Part shown: piece after piece, positions 8,115 to 15,683 of the stretch | How positions within the stretch are numbered: the stretch's first letter is position 1 | Layout: each line of letters opens with the position of its first letter | Assembly (NCBI RefSeq): GCF_028291725.1 | Contig: NZ_JAQGNT010000016.1 | Location: 1 to 38,605 of the forward strand | DNA: 38,605 bases | Direction of reading: 5' to 3' | DNA from: Hydrocarboniphaga sp. | Lineage (GTDB): Bacteria > Pseudomonadota > Gammaproteobacteria > Nevskiales > Nevskiaceae | Program-made: the position numbers and the translations under genes | The notes under the pieces: generated by a model | The model's database searches: none | Told to the model about the DNA's origin: nothing | Seen by the model: the letters and a program-made list of their open reading frames with translations, nothing else

Positions 8115-8666
8115 CTAGGCTCCGTTCTCGACCTTGGCGGCTGCGGCCGATCCGATCCGCTTCCAGTAAACCATGGTGCCCGTCAGCCCACCATGCGGCT
8201 TCAAGGCGTAATCCGGAATTGTCCCGGCCAGCACGAAGCCGAGCTTCTCATAAAGGCCAGACGCCCCTTCCTCGACCGCGGTATCGAGCACCAGCAGCGT
8301 GCGTTGCCGCTCCACCGCCAAAGCTTCCGCGACCCGCATCAAGGCCGTCGCGATTCCCCGGCCACGGTGGCTCAGGCGCGTCATCATCTTGGCGATCTCG
8401 CCGCGATGCGGCTGGTTGGGCGGGCAATCGAGCAGCAGGGTGACGCTGCCGACCAGCAGATCGCCGTCCCAGGCGCCGAGCACGATGCGATCGCCGCGAT
8501 CCGCCGCCGCCAGCGAGCCCGCCCAGAACGCGGCGGCCCTTTCCGGCTCCAGCGGATGCATGAAGCTGACCGAGCCGCCATTGGCGACCACCTCGATGAT
8601 GATCTCGCTCAGCATCGCGCCGTTCTTCGGCGACGCACCCAGAGGTCTGATTTCGATATCGGTCAT
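8115..8666 (-). CDS. GNAT family N-acetyltransferase
   Basis: Protein of 183 residues with a single GNAT fold. The acetyl-CoA pyrophosphate-binding loop is visible as HRGRGIATALM (Q/RxxGxG/A type), preceded by the beta-strand IAKMMTRLS and followed by LVLDTAVEEGASGLYEKLGF, the usual closing motif. It would transfer an acetyl group from acetyl-CoA to an amine, but the substrate cannot be read from sequence. I chose ATG 8666 (MTDIEIRPLG) because the longer frame upstream is low-complexity and the domain begins here; no strong ribosome site is seen. A CYTH gene lies 85 bases upstream on the same strand. Confidence 0.88.
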   Translation of the reverse strand: MTDIEIRPLGASPKNGAMLSEIIIEVVANGGSVSFMHPLEPERAAAFWAGSLAAADRGDRIVLGAWDGDLLVGSVTLLLDCPPNQPHRGEIAKMMTRLSHRGRGIATALMRVAEALAVERQRTLLVLDTAVEEGASGLYEKLGFVLAGTIPDYALKPHGGLTGTMVYWKRIGSAAAAKVENGA

Positions 8667-8751
8667 GGCGGCTGAGATTTTGTGTTTAACGGGGTATCCG
8701 CTGCGCTGTTTCAGCACCGTGCTCTGAACCGTGCTCTGATCAGCGGAATGA

Positions 8752-9270
8752 TTAGACGGCTCTTTCAGCCAGCAGATCAACATAGGCGCCTTCGATCAGC
8801 TGCGAGGGCTCGACGCCCAGCCGCGCCATCAGCGCCTGAGCTTCGGCCACACCGGCTTCTGCCGGCTCAGCGTCGCCGAGCACCACCTCCAGCTCGAGGA
8901 AGTGGCCCAGGTTCTCGACAACGTCCAGGTGAATGCGCGTTCGCCCAACCATAAAAAGTGTGCGGTGCTTGCGAACGCGCCCGGTCTCGCCATAGGCCAG
9001 CGACAGTGTGGTGCGCAGCGTATCGGGAGCAGCGGTCGGGGACCGGATGTAGAACGACTCTTTCGGCCCCTGCCGGTCGGCGCGACAATAGAAGATCAGC
9101 TCACCCTGAACGCGGGAGAACGCGCGCAGCTTCAATCTGCCGCTCTCGCAACGGAAGAACGTATCGTCCTGCAGGATCTCGATCGGGCCCTCGTCGGCAA
9201 GCGCCGCAGCCCTGGGCGCCAGCGATTCGACGCTGTCGATGCGCGCCTTGATTTCGATGTTTCGCGGCAT
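8752..9270 (-). CDS. CYTH domain protein (class IV adenylate cyclase-like)
   Basis: Protein of 172 residues covering one CYTH domain, the tunnel fold shared by CyaB-type adenylate cyclases, thiamine triphosphatases and inorganic triphosphatases. The N-terminus RNIEIKAR is the family signature, with Asn in place of the first Glu of the canonical ExExK motif. That substitution is usual in the CyaB-like subgroup. Further conserved charged stretches follow: LKLRAF, IFYCRADRQGPKES, RTRIHLDVVENLGHFLELEV. These line the tunnel and bind phosphates and metal. It is probably a cytosolic phosphohydrolase or nucleotide cyclase, and the activity cannot be decided here. It starts 31 bases downstream of the phosphatase-GNAT fusion gene and likely shares its transcript. 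Confidence 0.85.
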   Translation of the reverse strand: MPRNIEIKARIDSVESLAPRAAALADEGPIEILQDDTFFRCESGRLKLRAFSRVQGELIFYCRADRQGPKESFYIRSPTAAPDTLRTTLSLAYGETGRVRKHRTLFMVGRTRIHLDVVENLGHFLELEVVLGDAEPAEAGVAEAQALMARLGVEPSQLIEGAYVDLLAERAV

Positions 9271-9301
9271 GCGGTCTCAGGCTCCTCCGCGCCCGGTCAG
9301 A

Positions 9302-10159
9302 TCAGCCCTCGACAGCAGCAACATAGCGCAGCTCCTTCAGCGATTTTCCGCCCATGCTGATTTGCTTGATGCCCGACGGATCGGGCAAGAAGCCGGCGGC
9401 GACATAGAAGCGGATCGCCCTGGCATTGTCGGCGAGCACCCAAAGGCTGAGTGAGCGGTAGCCCTGCCCGGCCAGACTCGACCGGGCCTCGCGGCACAGT
9501 GCGCGGCCGACACCTTGCGACCAGGACGACGGCGCTACGTAGAGCGCCCAGATCTCAGCCCGACCCGGCGGCGCTCCGGCGTCACGACAGCGGCCGAAAG
9601 CGACCCACCCGACAATTTTGCGATGGATTCTGGCAAGCAGCAATTCACACTCGGCCAGCGCAATCGCCTTTTGCCAGTACGCCTCGCGCCTGGCCAGCGA
9701 CTGCGCGGCCAGGTACTCGTTCGACAAGATCCCGGCATAAGCGGCCTGCCATGCGTCCACATGGATTCGTGCAACGCCGGCCGCGTCTTCAAGCACCGCG
9801 CGGGAAATGACCGGGCCGCGCGACGCCCGCACAGCAACTGGCAGAAAGCGCGGCACCTTGGCCTCGAGCAGCCTGACCAGAGCGGGCTCCATGAAGCCGT
9901 AGTCGTCGGGTATCTCCAGGCAGATGATCCGCTTGCCGTTGAGTGACGCACGGAACGCCGTCTGCAGCTTGCGCCGGTGCCGGCGCTCCATGACAAAGAT
10001 CAGGTCGGCCCAGCGCAGCAGCTCGGGAGTGACCGGATGGTCGGCATCGCGGTCGAGTCCGGCCGAACAAACCTCGATGCCGTCATACGAGGAGAACACC
10101 TGCTCGGCGGTGGGGCTGCGCAGCCGGTTGCGGCTGCAGACAAACAGCAGGTTCTTCAT
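9302..10159 (-). CDS. LMW protein tyrosine phosphatase-GNAT acetyltransferase fusion
   Basis: One 285-residue frame joins two enzymes. Residues 1 to about 112 form a low-molecular-weight tyrosine phosphatase-like domain: the catalytic P-loop is Cys8-SRNRL-Arg14-Ser15, preserving CX5R, and an acidic IPDDYGF stretch sits where the general acid is expected. Residues from about 117 onward form a GNAT acetyltransferase: VARIHVDAWQAAYAGIL at its start, the acetyl-CoA loop SQGVGRALC, and NARAIRFYVAAGF near the end. Stand-alone members of this phosphatase group end shortly after a segment like LVRLLEAKVPRFLP, whereas here the frame continues without interruption. ATG 10159 is preferred to an upstream GTG because GGTGAAGGG lies at good spacing. 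Substrates are unknown; the fusion suggests both act on one target or pathway. Confidence 0.85.
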   Translation of the reverse strand: MKNLLFVCSRNRLRSPTAEQVFSSYDGIEVCSAGLDRDADHPVTPELLRWADLIFVMERRHRRKLQTAFRASLNGKRIICLEIPDDYGFMEPALVRLLEAKVPRFLPVAVRASRGPVISRAVLEDAAGVARIHVDAWQAAYAGILSNEYLAAQSLARREAYWQKAIALAECELLLARIHRKIVGWVAFGRCRDAGAPPGRAEIWALYVAPSSWSQGVGRALCREARSSLAGQGYRSLSLWVLADNARAIRFYVAAGFLPDPSGIKQISMGGKSLKELRYVAAVEG

Positions 10160-10183
10160 GGTGCCCTTCACCTGCGCGCCTCT

Positions 10184-10788
10184 TCAGGGTTTCAAGGTTT
10201 CGATGTATTCAAGCCCTTGGAACCTTTTGGAGAGCGTTGCCTTGAGTGAGCGTCGCAAGGCATCGGCCTTCTCAACACCACTGCTTCCGAAGAAAAGACC
10301 CGTCGAGTTCGCATCCACACGGAAAAGAATCGTGTTTCTGGCTGGGAATGAATAAGAGAGTCTGATTCCATCACCCGAGTAAGCCGCTCCATCTGAGATG
10401 TGTATGCAGTCTGTGCAGGAAAGGCCTTGATTGGTAGCGACGGCTGCAATGGCGCTTGCAAGCTCTTCGCGACGGAGTTCATCTGCCGCCTCGATGGGGC
10501 GGACTCGGTACTCTTGTCGGGTGGGTATGGTGCCGACGCTGAACTCTTCCACCATAGAAAAACAAGCGACAGCGCTAGGAAGATAACAAGCCTTCGAGTC
10601 GGAGAAATTGACAGCAGAACCATTCCGACGACCGCAATGCCTGCAAAGTCAGACAGCTTCCCGGTGACCACACTCGGAACTGCCGGCTTCAGCCACCAAT
10701 CGTTTAGCAGCAAGCAGACGAGGCAAGCGAGGAATGGCCAACTCGTGAGCGTGTTCGAGAGACGGTTTCGCATGGGACGATAAGCCAC
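10184..10788 (-). pseudogene. membrane protein gene with apparent frameshift
   Basis: Two overlapping minus-strand frames look like halves of one gene. From GTG 10788 the first about 78 residues are clearly a membrane protein, with hydrophobic segments WPFLACLVCLLLNDWW, FAGIAVVGMVLLSI and LVIFLALSLVFLWW and a GKLSDFAG motif. After that, this frame turns into compositionally random sequence. The other frame, from ATG 10555 to the stop at 10184, then looks like real protein (123 residues, including SCTDCIHISDGAAYSGDG). The switch falls near 10550. This may be a frameshift mutation, a sequencing error, or two overlapping genes. No family beyond a putative membrane anchor is recognised. Confidence 0.5.
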
Positions 10789-11120
10789 TAGCCAGCAGAA
10801 AAAACAGCCGCTTGCATCCCGGGTAAGTATCCCGACAGCTTGAGAAACTCGTAGATTTCAAGGAAGCGATACGGTTTCACGATGCTTCGCCTGTGATGTC
10901 GTGGCCCATCCTGACGATACTGCGTGCCGCATTACAATCCAAGCTCTTTGTCGTTGAGTTTTGTGCTGCTGAGTCCGGGCAGCTTGCCGACCGGTATCAG
11001 TCCGGCTCATTCATCCGTCAAGCCGTCTAACGTCACTCGAATCGAATGTATCGAGCCTGATAGATCACCCGAAGCGCGGCGTCTGCTGGATGTGGCTGTA
11101 GAGCAGCTTGGGTGCCTGAA
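10789..11120. other. intergenic region, nothing recognised
   Basis: About 330 bases between the membrane-protein gene and the REP hairpin. A plus-strand frame from 10924 is open, but its composition is not protein-like and it runs into the hairpin. It has no ribosome site and no recognisable motif. It probably holds the promoter of the minus-strand gene starting at 10788. Confidence 0.4.
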
Positions 11121-11191
11121 CTGTAGGAGCGGACCTTGTCCGCGATTGAGGCCTTCAAGAGCACAATCGCGGACAAGGTCCGCTCCTACAG
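11121..11191. repeat. REP-type long hairpin
   Basis: Perfect 28-bp inverted repeat, 11121-11148 with 11164-11191, and a 15-base loop. The arms read CTGTAGGAGCGGACCTTGTC and onward. It lies 16 bases beyond the stop codon of the minus-strand PQQ dehydrogenase, so it would form in the 3' end of that transcript and may stabilise or terminate it. Confidence 0.85.
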
Positions 11192-11207
11192 TGGCGAAAG
11201 CGCCGCC

Positions 11208-13340
11208 TCAGCCGGTCAGCTGCAGCCACTTCATCTTGATCGTCAGCGCAATAAAATTCCACGCCGTTCTGACCTGATCCCAGAACGAGGGTGTATAGCG
11301 CGCGCGTTCGCGGATGTATTGGCGCAGCGCGTCGAGATCCTGGTCGCTGAGTTCGTCGAACTTGGGCATGCCGCGCGCCTCCAGGCCGCCGGCCTGAACG
11401 ATCGCCTTGAACGCCGGAGACGACAACGGTATCGGCGACGCGCGCAGGTCCGGCGCGAAGCCGCCAGCCACTGCGGAAACACCATGGCAGATCACGCACT
11501 GCGAATACAGCTCGCGGCCTTTCGCGACCCTCTGCGGGTCGAGTTCGACGCTCGCGTCGTCGATCGGCTTGACGATACTCGGCGGCGCCGACGGCGGCAG
11601 CGTCGCAGTGCCGTCGAGCACGTAGGTCAGCAGGCGGCGCGGATGATCGCGGCCGGTCCAGCCGTGCTGCGCAGACAGCGAGCCGAGCAGCATCTGGCCG
11701 CCGGCCCAGCCCGCGAGCACGCTCACATATTGCTTGCCGTCAACGCTGTAGGTGATCGGCGGCGCCTGTGTACCGACGCCCATCGATGCACTCCACAACA
11801 CCTCGCCGGTGTTCGCATCGTGCGCCTTGAAGTTGCCGTCGGCATCGCCCTGGAAAACCAGGCCGCCGTGGGTGCTCAACACACCGCCGTTGGTAGCGCC
11901 GGGCGTTGCGTAAACCCAGGCTTTTTTCTGATGCACCGGGTCCCAAGCCAGCAGCGAACTGCTGCCGGCACTCTTCGGCACGTCGTCGAAGAAACCCTTC
12001 AGGCCGAGCACGTCGTTGGGGACCATCGTCCAGGTCTTCGGATCGCGGCCTTCGTCGTTGTAGTAGCCGGGCAGTTCGTGTGCGGGAATGTAGACCAGGC
12101 CGGTATCGGGGCTGAACGACATCGGCTGCCAGTTGTGCACGCCGGCCGAACCCGGCCAGATCAGCGCCTCGCCGTCCTCGTAACGCACACCCGGGTTCTC
12201 GACCGGCCGGCCGCTGCTCATGTCGATATGGTCGGCCCAGGTAACCTTGCCGAATTTCTCGGCGGAAATGAGCTTGCCGGTTTCGCGATCGATCACATAG
12301 AAGAAACCGTTCTTCGGCGCATGCATCAGCAGCTTGCGCGGCTTGCCGTCGATCTCGACCGTGGCCAGCACGATGTCCATCGTCGAGTTGAAATCCCAGC
12401 TCTCGCCCGGCGTGGTCTGGTAGTGCCAAAGATATTCGCCGGTGTCGGCGTCGAGCGCGACGATCGAACACAGAAACAGATTGTCGCCGCCGCCGGGCGA
12501 GCGCAGCTTGTGGTTCCACGGCGAGCCGTTACCGGTGCCGATGTAGACGCGATTGAGCTCCGGGTCGTAGGTCATCGCGTTCCACGCGGTGCCGCCGCCG
12601 CCGAATTTCCACCACTGCCCGCTCCAGGTTTTCGCGGCTATTTCCATGGCCTGGTTCTCGAAGCCGTCGGCCGGGTTGCCGGGCACGATGTAAAAGCGCC
12701 AGTCCTGCTGGCCGGTCTCGGCGTCGTAGGCGGTGACGTAGCCGCGCACATGGCCGAAGTCGGCGCCGCCGTGACCGATGAGCACCTTGCCGTTGAACAC
12801 GCGCGGCGCCCCGGTAATGTAGCGGTTGTCGCCGGGCTCGGTGGTCTGCGTCTCCCACACGAGTTGGCCGGTCTTCGCGTCGAGCGCGAACAGGCGGCCG
12901 TCCTGCACGCCGGTGTAGAGCCGGCCTTTCCAGTAAGCGATGCCGCGGCTGCCCCAGGCCATGCGCATCTTCTTGCCGGCGACGTGCGGGTCGTACTTCC
13001 ACAGCAGCCGACCGCTGCGCACGTCGACCGCGTGCACGACGCTGTAGCCGGCGGCGAAGTAGATGACGCCGTCGACCTCGACCGGCGCAGTCGACACGTT
13101 CCAGACGTCGTCGAGGTCCAGCGTCCAGGCCAGCTTCAGCCGCGACACGTTCTGCCTGTTGATCTGGTCCAGCGGGCTGAAGCGCTGCTCGCTGAAGCTG
13201 CGCCCGTAGGCGGGCCAATCGCGGCCGTCGGCTTCGTTGGACAAGGCCACATTGTCGATCTCGGCCGCCTGCACCGCGAACATTGGCAGCAGCAGGGCGG
13301 CGGCGACAAGCAGCGCCCTGAGCCTGATCAGCTGGACCAT
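11208..13340 (-). CDS. PQQ-dependent alcohol dehydrogenase, quinohaemoprotein type
   Basis: Exported type-II (quinohaemoprotein) dehydrogenase of 710 residues. It should oxidise an alcohol in the periplasm using pyrroloquinoline quinone and pass electrons to its own haem. A signal peptide (VQLIRLRALLVAAALLLP...AVQA) opens the protein. An eight-bladed propeller follows, with repeated W-motifs (GRLLWKYDP, GQLVWETQT, GEYLWHYQT, GEVLWSASM) and the active-site stretch GTGNGSPWNH...GGGDNLF. The C-terminal cytochrome c domain has CVICH at 615-619 and a probable axial Met658. The adjacent Cys-Cys pair that forms the disulfide ring in methanol and ethanol dehydrogenases is missing: the segment reads AWGSRG. 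ATG 13340 is chosen for the signal peptide and a GGGGAG ribosome site. The substrate is unknown, and no PQQ biosynthesis genes are nearby. Confidence 0.9.
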   Translation of the reverse strand: MVQLIRLRALLVAAALLLPMFAVQAAEIDNVALSNEADGRDWPAYGRSFSEQRFSPLDQINRQNVSRLKLAWTLDLDDVWNVSTAPVEVDGVIYFAAGYSVVHAVDVRSGRLLWKYDPHVAGKKMRMAWGSRGIAYWKGRLYTGVQDGRLFALDAKTGQLVWETQTTEPGDNRYITGAPRVFNGKVLIGHGGADFGHVRGYVTAYDAETGQQDWRFYIVPGNPADGFENQAMEIAAKTWSGQWWKFGGGGTAWNAMTYDPELNRVYIGTGNGSPWNHKLRSPGGGDNLFLCSIVALDADTGEYLWHYQTTPGESWDFNSTMDIVLATVEIDGKPRKLLMHAPKNGFFYVIDRETGKLISAEKFGKVTWADHIDMSSGRPVENPGVRYEDGEALIWPGSAGVHNWQPMSFSPDTGLVYIPAHELPGYYNDEGRDPKTWTMVPNDVLGLKGFFDDVPKSAGSSSLLAWDPVHQKKAWVYATPGATNGGVLSTHGGLVFQGDADGNFKAHDANTGEVLWSASMGVGTQAPPITYSVDGKQYVSVLAGWAGGQMLLGSLSAQHGWTGRDHPRRLLTYVLDGTATLPPSAPPSIVKPIDDASVELDPQRVAKGRELYSQCVICHGVSAVAGGFAPDLRASPIPLSSPAFKAIVQAGGLEARGMPKFDELSDQDLDALRQYIRERARYTPSFWDQVRTAWNFIALTIKMKWLQLTG

Positions 13341-13451
13341 CGTTCTCCCCTCGTGGGCTGGCTCGCCCTGGTTATCAGCAGAGGTTATCGCCCAAGCGCC
13401 CCACGCTGTCCTGCTACAAAGGGGTGATCCGTGCCCGCGCTTTCCGCTGCG

Positions 13452-13517
13452 GTAGGAGCGGGTCATAGCCGCGACTCAGGCTCCACCGGCACAGTCGCGG
13501 GTATGACCCGCTCCTAC
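13452..13517. repeat. REP-type long hairpin
   Basis: Inverted repeat of 25 bp with one mismatch, 13452-13476 with 13493-13517; the arm starts GTAGGAGCGGGTCATAGCCG. It is located about 110 bases upstream of the PQQ dehydrogenase start, so that gene is bracketed by two hairpins of the same family. Confidence 0.85.
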
Positions 13518-13802
13518 GTTGGGTAGGGCTGATGACGGGCGGCAGGCATACGTTCCGCTGCACTGCAAGACGAGGAGCTGACGCATCCCGAACGGGTCAA
13601 TCAGGCGCTACTGAGCTTTCTCCCCAGCCTGCAGGCCGGGGCTCCTACAACATCCGTGCTACTCTAAGCAATGGGGATTGTCGTTTTTTGACACGCGACC
13701 GGCGCCTTGCGAAGCCCGCAACGCCGGTCTTTGCCTCCCCGATCATCGCAGCGGCGCCTGTCCGTTCAGCTGCTCCATAACGGCACTACACAGGAAACCG
13801 CC
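13518..13802. other. intergenic region with possible hydrolase tail and half REP
   Basis: In one plus-strand frame, 13560-13667 reads EELTHPERVNQALLSFLPS and ends in TAA. This resembles the last helix of alpha/beta-hydrolase proteins (HPERVN...FL) but has no domain in front of it. It overlaps a single REP-like arm (GGCCGGGGCTCCTAC, about 13633-13648). I read this as debris. The final 50 bases precede the next gene and include its ribosome site. Confidence 0.35.
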
Positions 13803-14207
13803 ATGGCCATGAAACCTTTTGCTGTTGACCAACGCCAGCGCGAGCTGCGTCATCGCTCCTATCTGGCGGTCCCGACGCTGGGCAAGCAGTTCCCGGCGCT
13901 CGAGGAGATCGCGATCGAACTGCGCTTCGTCGATCCGGACCGGAAGATGCATCTGTCACCGTACAAGCGCATTTTCGCATCGTCGATGCAGGCATTCTTC
14001 GACTTCCAGTGCCCGGTCAAAGAGTGCACCGGCGGCGGCTTCAATCCGACGCCCGAGATCACCAAGGCCTTGTCCAAGAGCACTGCGCTGCACACCGGCA
14101 CCCTGAGTTGCAAGGGCAAACGCGACCGGGGCGAAGCCGGCAATCGCTGCGATCTGGAGCTGCACTACCAGGTCGTGGCCGTCGAAAAGCAGCACGCCGG
14201 CAGCTAG
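13803..14207 (+). CDS. hypothetical protein, four-cysteine
   Basis: Protein of 134 residues, start ATG 13803 with ACAGGAAA upstream. No family is recognised. Four cysteines occur: two close together in DFQCPVKECTGGGF, and two spaced further apart (LSCKGKRD and NRCDLELHYQV). The spacing would allow a metal site, although this is not a standard zinc ribbon. There is no signal peptide or membrane segment. The last part has alternating hydrophobic residues as in a beta strand. It stands alone between the REP-flanked dehydrogenase and the candidate small RNA; a one-mismatch repeat arm overlaps its stop codon. Confidence 0.75.
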   Translation: MAMKPFAVDQRQRELRHRSYLAVPTLGKQFPALEEIAIELRFVDPDRKMHLSPYKRIFASSMQAFFDFQCPVKECTGGGFNPTPEITKALSKSTALHTGTLSCKGKRDRGEAGNRCDLELHYQVVAVEKQHAGS

Positions 14208-14224
14208 CAGCCTGGCGGGCTTGG
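14207..14224 (+). repeat. single copy of the outer arm of the 1281-1440 repeat
   Basis: GCAGCCTGGCGGGCTTGG matches the arm at 1281-1298 with one mismatch and, as there, begins at a gene's end. No complementary arm is found nearby, so it is a truncated or half copy. Confidence 0.5.
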
Positions 14225-14288
14225 GTGATCGAGCGCGAAAAAGTGGCTGTGCGAGGACAGATTTCGCCGACTTCGTTCGAAAGACTAG

Positions 14289-14317
14289 TTGACAACTTAG
14301 TAAGTTATCCCTATATT
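14289..14317 (+). promoter_or_regulatory. sigma70-type promoter for candidate small RNA
   Basis: TTGACA at 14289-14294 matches the -35 consensus exactly. TATATT at 14312-14317 matches the -10 consensus at five of six positions, and the spacing is 17 bases. The segment is clearly more AT-rich than its surroundings. Transcription would start near 14324. Confidence 0.75.
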
Positions 14318-14323
14318 GCACTG

Positions 14324-14453
14324 CAACACGGAACGGATTCGTGGCAGCAGGGGTCGAAAGATCAAGCGCCCGGTTTCCGCTTTCAGAGTCTCCTCCAGGA
14401 AGGCCCCGCGCCTTCCTCGCACTTTGCCCCCGGTCTCCGGGGGTTCTTTTTTT
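14324..14453 (+). ncRNA. candidate small regulatory RNA
   Basis: About 130 bases lie between a near-consensus promoter (14289-14317) and an intrinsic terminator (14427-14453). No open reading frame fits inside. The transcript would contain an unpaired C-rich stretch (CTCCTCC, 14390-14396) that can pair with Shine-Dalgarno sequences. Next is a 7-bp hairpin (14397-14403 with 14411-14417) with a CCCCGCG loop, and finally the terminator hairpin with a U-rich tail. This layout is typical of Hfq-dependent small RNAs. I do not recognise a known family. The adjacent convergent gene is a Crp/Fnr regulator. Confidence 0.6.
14427..14453 (+). terminator. intrinsic terminator
   Basis: A GC hairpin with CCCCCGG (14427-14433) pairing to CCGGGGG (14437-14443) and a three-base loop is followed by TTCTTTTTTT. 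It is oriented for plus-strand transcription and would end the small RNA, and also any read-through from the gene at 13803. Confidence 0.85.
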
Positions 14454-14564
14454 GTGCGCCGCTAATCCAGCAGCTATTCCAGCCGCTATTCCTGCTGGCC
14501 GAAAGGCCGAGCAAGGCAATCCGATCCGGATGCCACTTCAATCTGGTGAAAGCCGGATCGCCAG

Positions 14565-15284
14565 CTAGCTGGCCTGCCTGTCGGGCAGCAAGCGGTCATA
14601 TTCCGTCTTGACGACCGCGTAACACTCGCAGGTGAGTCTTTCGAGACCGGCCCGATCGAGTACCGATATCCGCCCTCGCGCATAGCGGATCAATCCCAGC
14701 TTCTGGAGCTTCACCGCGCCTTCCGTGACGCCTTCACGGCGTACGCCCAGCATGTTGGCGATCAACTCCTGCGTCATCACCAGTTCATTACCTTTCAAGC
14801 GATCCAGACTCAGCAGCAACCACCGGCAGAGCTGCTGATCCAGCGAATGGTGCCGGTTGCATACCGCCGTTTGCGACATCTGGGTAATCAGGGCCTGGGT
14901 ATATCGGAGCAGCAGATGCATGACCGCACCGCCACGGGCGAACTCGTCCTTGATAACCTGAGCCTTCATCCGGAAGCCGTACCCGGCGCTCTGTATCACT
15001 GCACGACTGGGTGTCGAGTCGCCACCCATGAACAGCGAAATTCCAACGAGCCCCTCATGGCCAACGACTGCAATTTCGGCGGAGGCCCCGTCCTTCATCA
15101 CGTAGAGCAAGGATACGATCGCCGTGGCAGGAAAGTACACATGGCTCAAAGCCCTGCCGGATTCATAGAGGACCTGGCCCAGCGCCATTTCCACCAACTC
15201 AAGCTGCGAGATCCAGCGCTGCAATTCTACCTCTGGCAATGCGGAAATCAGATTATTGGTTCGCGGGTCTCGAACAAGGGGCAT
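14565..15284 (-). CDS. Crp/Fnr family transcriptional regulator (paralogue 1)
   Basis: Regulator of 239 residues: an N-terminal cyclic-nucleotide-binding fold (about 20-145, with SLLYVMKDGASAEIAVVGHE and a DSTPSRAVIQSAG phosphate-cassette-like segment) and a C-terminal winged helix (LIANMLGVRREGVT, about 180-193). The cassette retains SRA as in nucleotide-binding members, but the ligand is unknown. No Fnr-type cysteine cluster is present at the N-terminus. ATG 15284 follows GGAG at good spacing, and a TTG directly before it is less likely. Two further paralogues lie at 16849-17595 and 17742-18482; all three share TQMSQTAVCN-like and QQLCRWLLLSLDRL-like helices but differ in the recognition helix. 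Confidence 0.9.
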   Translation of the reverse strand: MPLVRDPRTNNLISALPEVELQRWISQLELVEMALGQVLYESGRALSHVYFPATAIVSLLYVMKDGASAEIAVVGHEGLVGISLFMGGDSTPSRAVIQSAGYGFRMKAQVIKDEFARGGAVMHLLLRYTQALITQMSQTAVCNRHHSLDQQLCRWLLLSLDRLKGNELVMTQELIANMLGVRREGVTEGAVKLQKLGLIRYARGRISVLDRAGLERLTCECYAVVKTEYDRLLPDRQAS

Positions 15285-15683
15285 CAAAACACTCCAAGGC
15301 GAGCTACTCGATCGGTGTCACGAGATGCAGCTCTAATGAACATCCTTCGACTATAGCGAGCGCGTCGCTGTGACCTGTGTTCGTTTGCGCACAGACTCGA
15401 AGCCGGCTCAAGAGAGGTTTTGGTAATGGCCGATGCCGCTTTCTGATGCGGCATTGGCAGTGCCCGAGCGCATAAACCGAAAGCCGATGCATAGCAACGA
15501 TGGGCCGCGACGCGGCTTAACCGGTCGGCACACCGGCGACGTTCATCAACGCATCGCTGTTTCGATCTGGCGAAGCAGATTTGCGTGCTTGTTTAGTGGC
15601 GTAGCGAACGGACGCTGGGGCCGGCGTCGTTCAGTCTGCTGGAAATTCGGGCCGACTCGTGCCCATCCGCTCCGGAGATCCCG
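15285..15683. other. divergent intergenic region with small hairpin
   Basis: This 400-base gap lies between the divergent regulator and host-attachment genes, so it must carry promoters for both. The only structure I see is a 10-bp hairpin with one mismatch (15430-15439 with 15448-15457). It has no T-run on either strand. Open frames across it do not look like protein. Confidence 0.4.

Noticed and set aside
11136-13427. 763-residue plus-strand open frame opposite the PQQ dehydrogenase
   Set aside because: It is the antisense shadow of a high-GC gene whose minus strand has a signal peptide, propeller motifs and CVICH.
13560-13667. alpha/beta-hydrolase gene
   Set aside because: Only a short HPERVN...SFL tail is readable, with no catalytic domain before it; too little to call even a pseudogene with confidence.
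15430-15457. hairpin in the intergenic region as a terminator
   Set aside because: It has no T-run on either strand and sits between divergent genes, where no terminator is expected.
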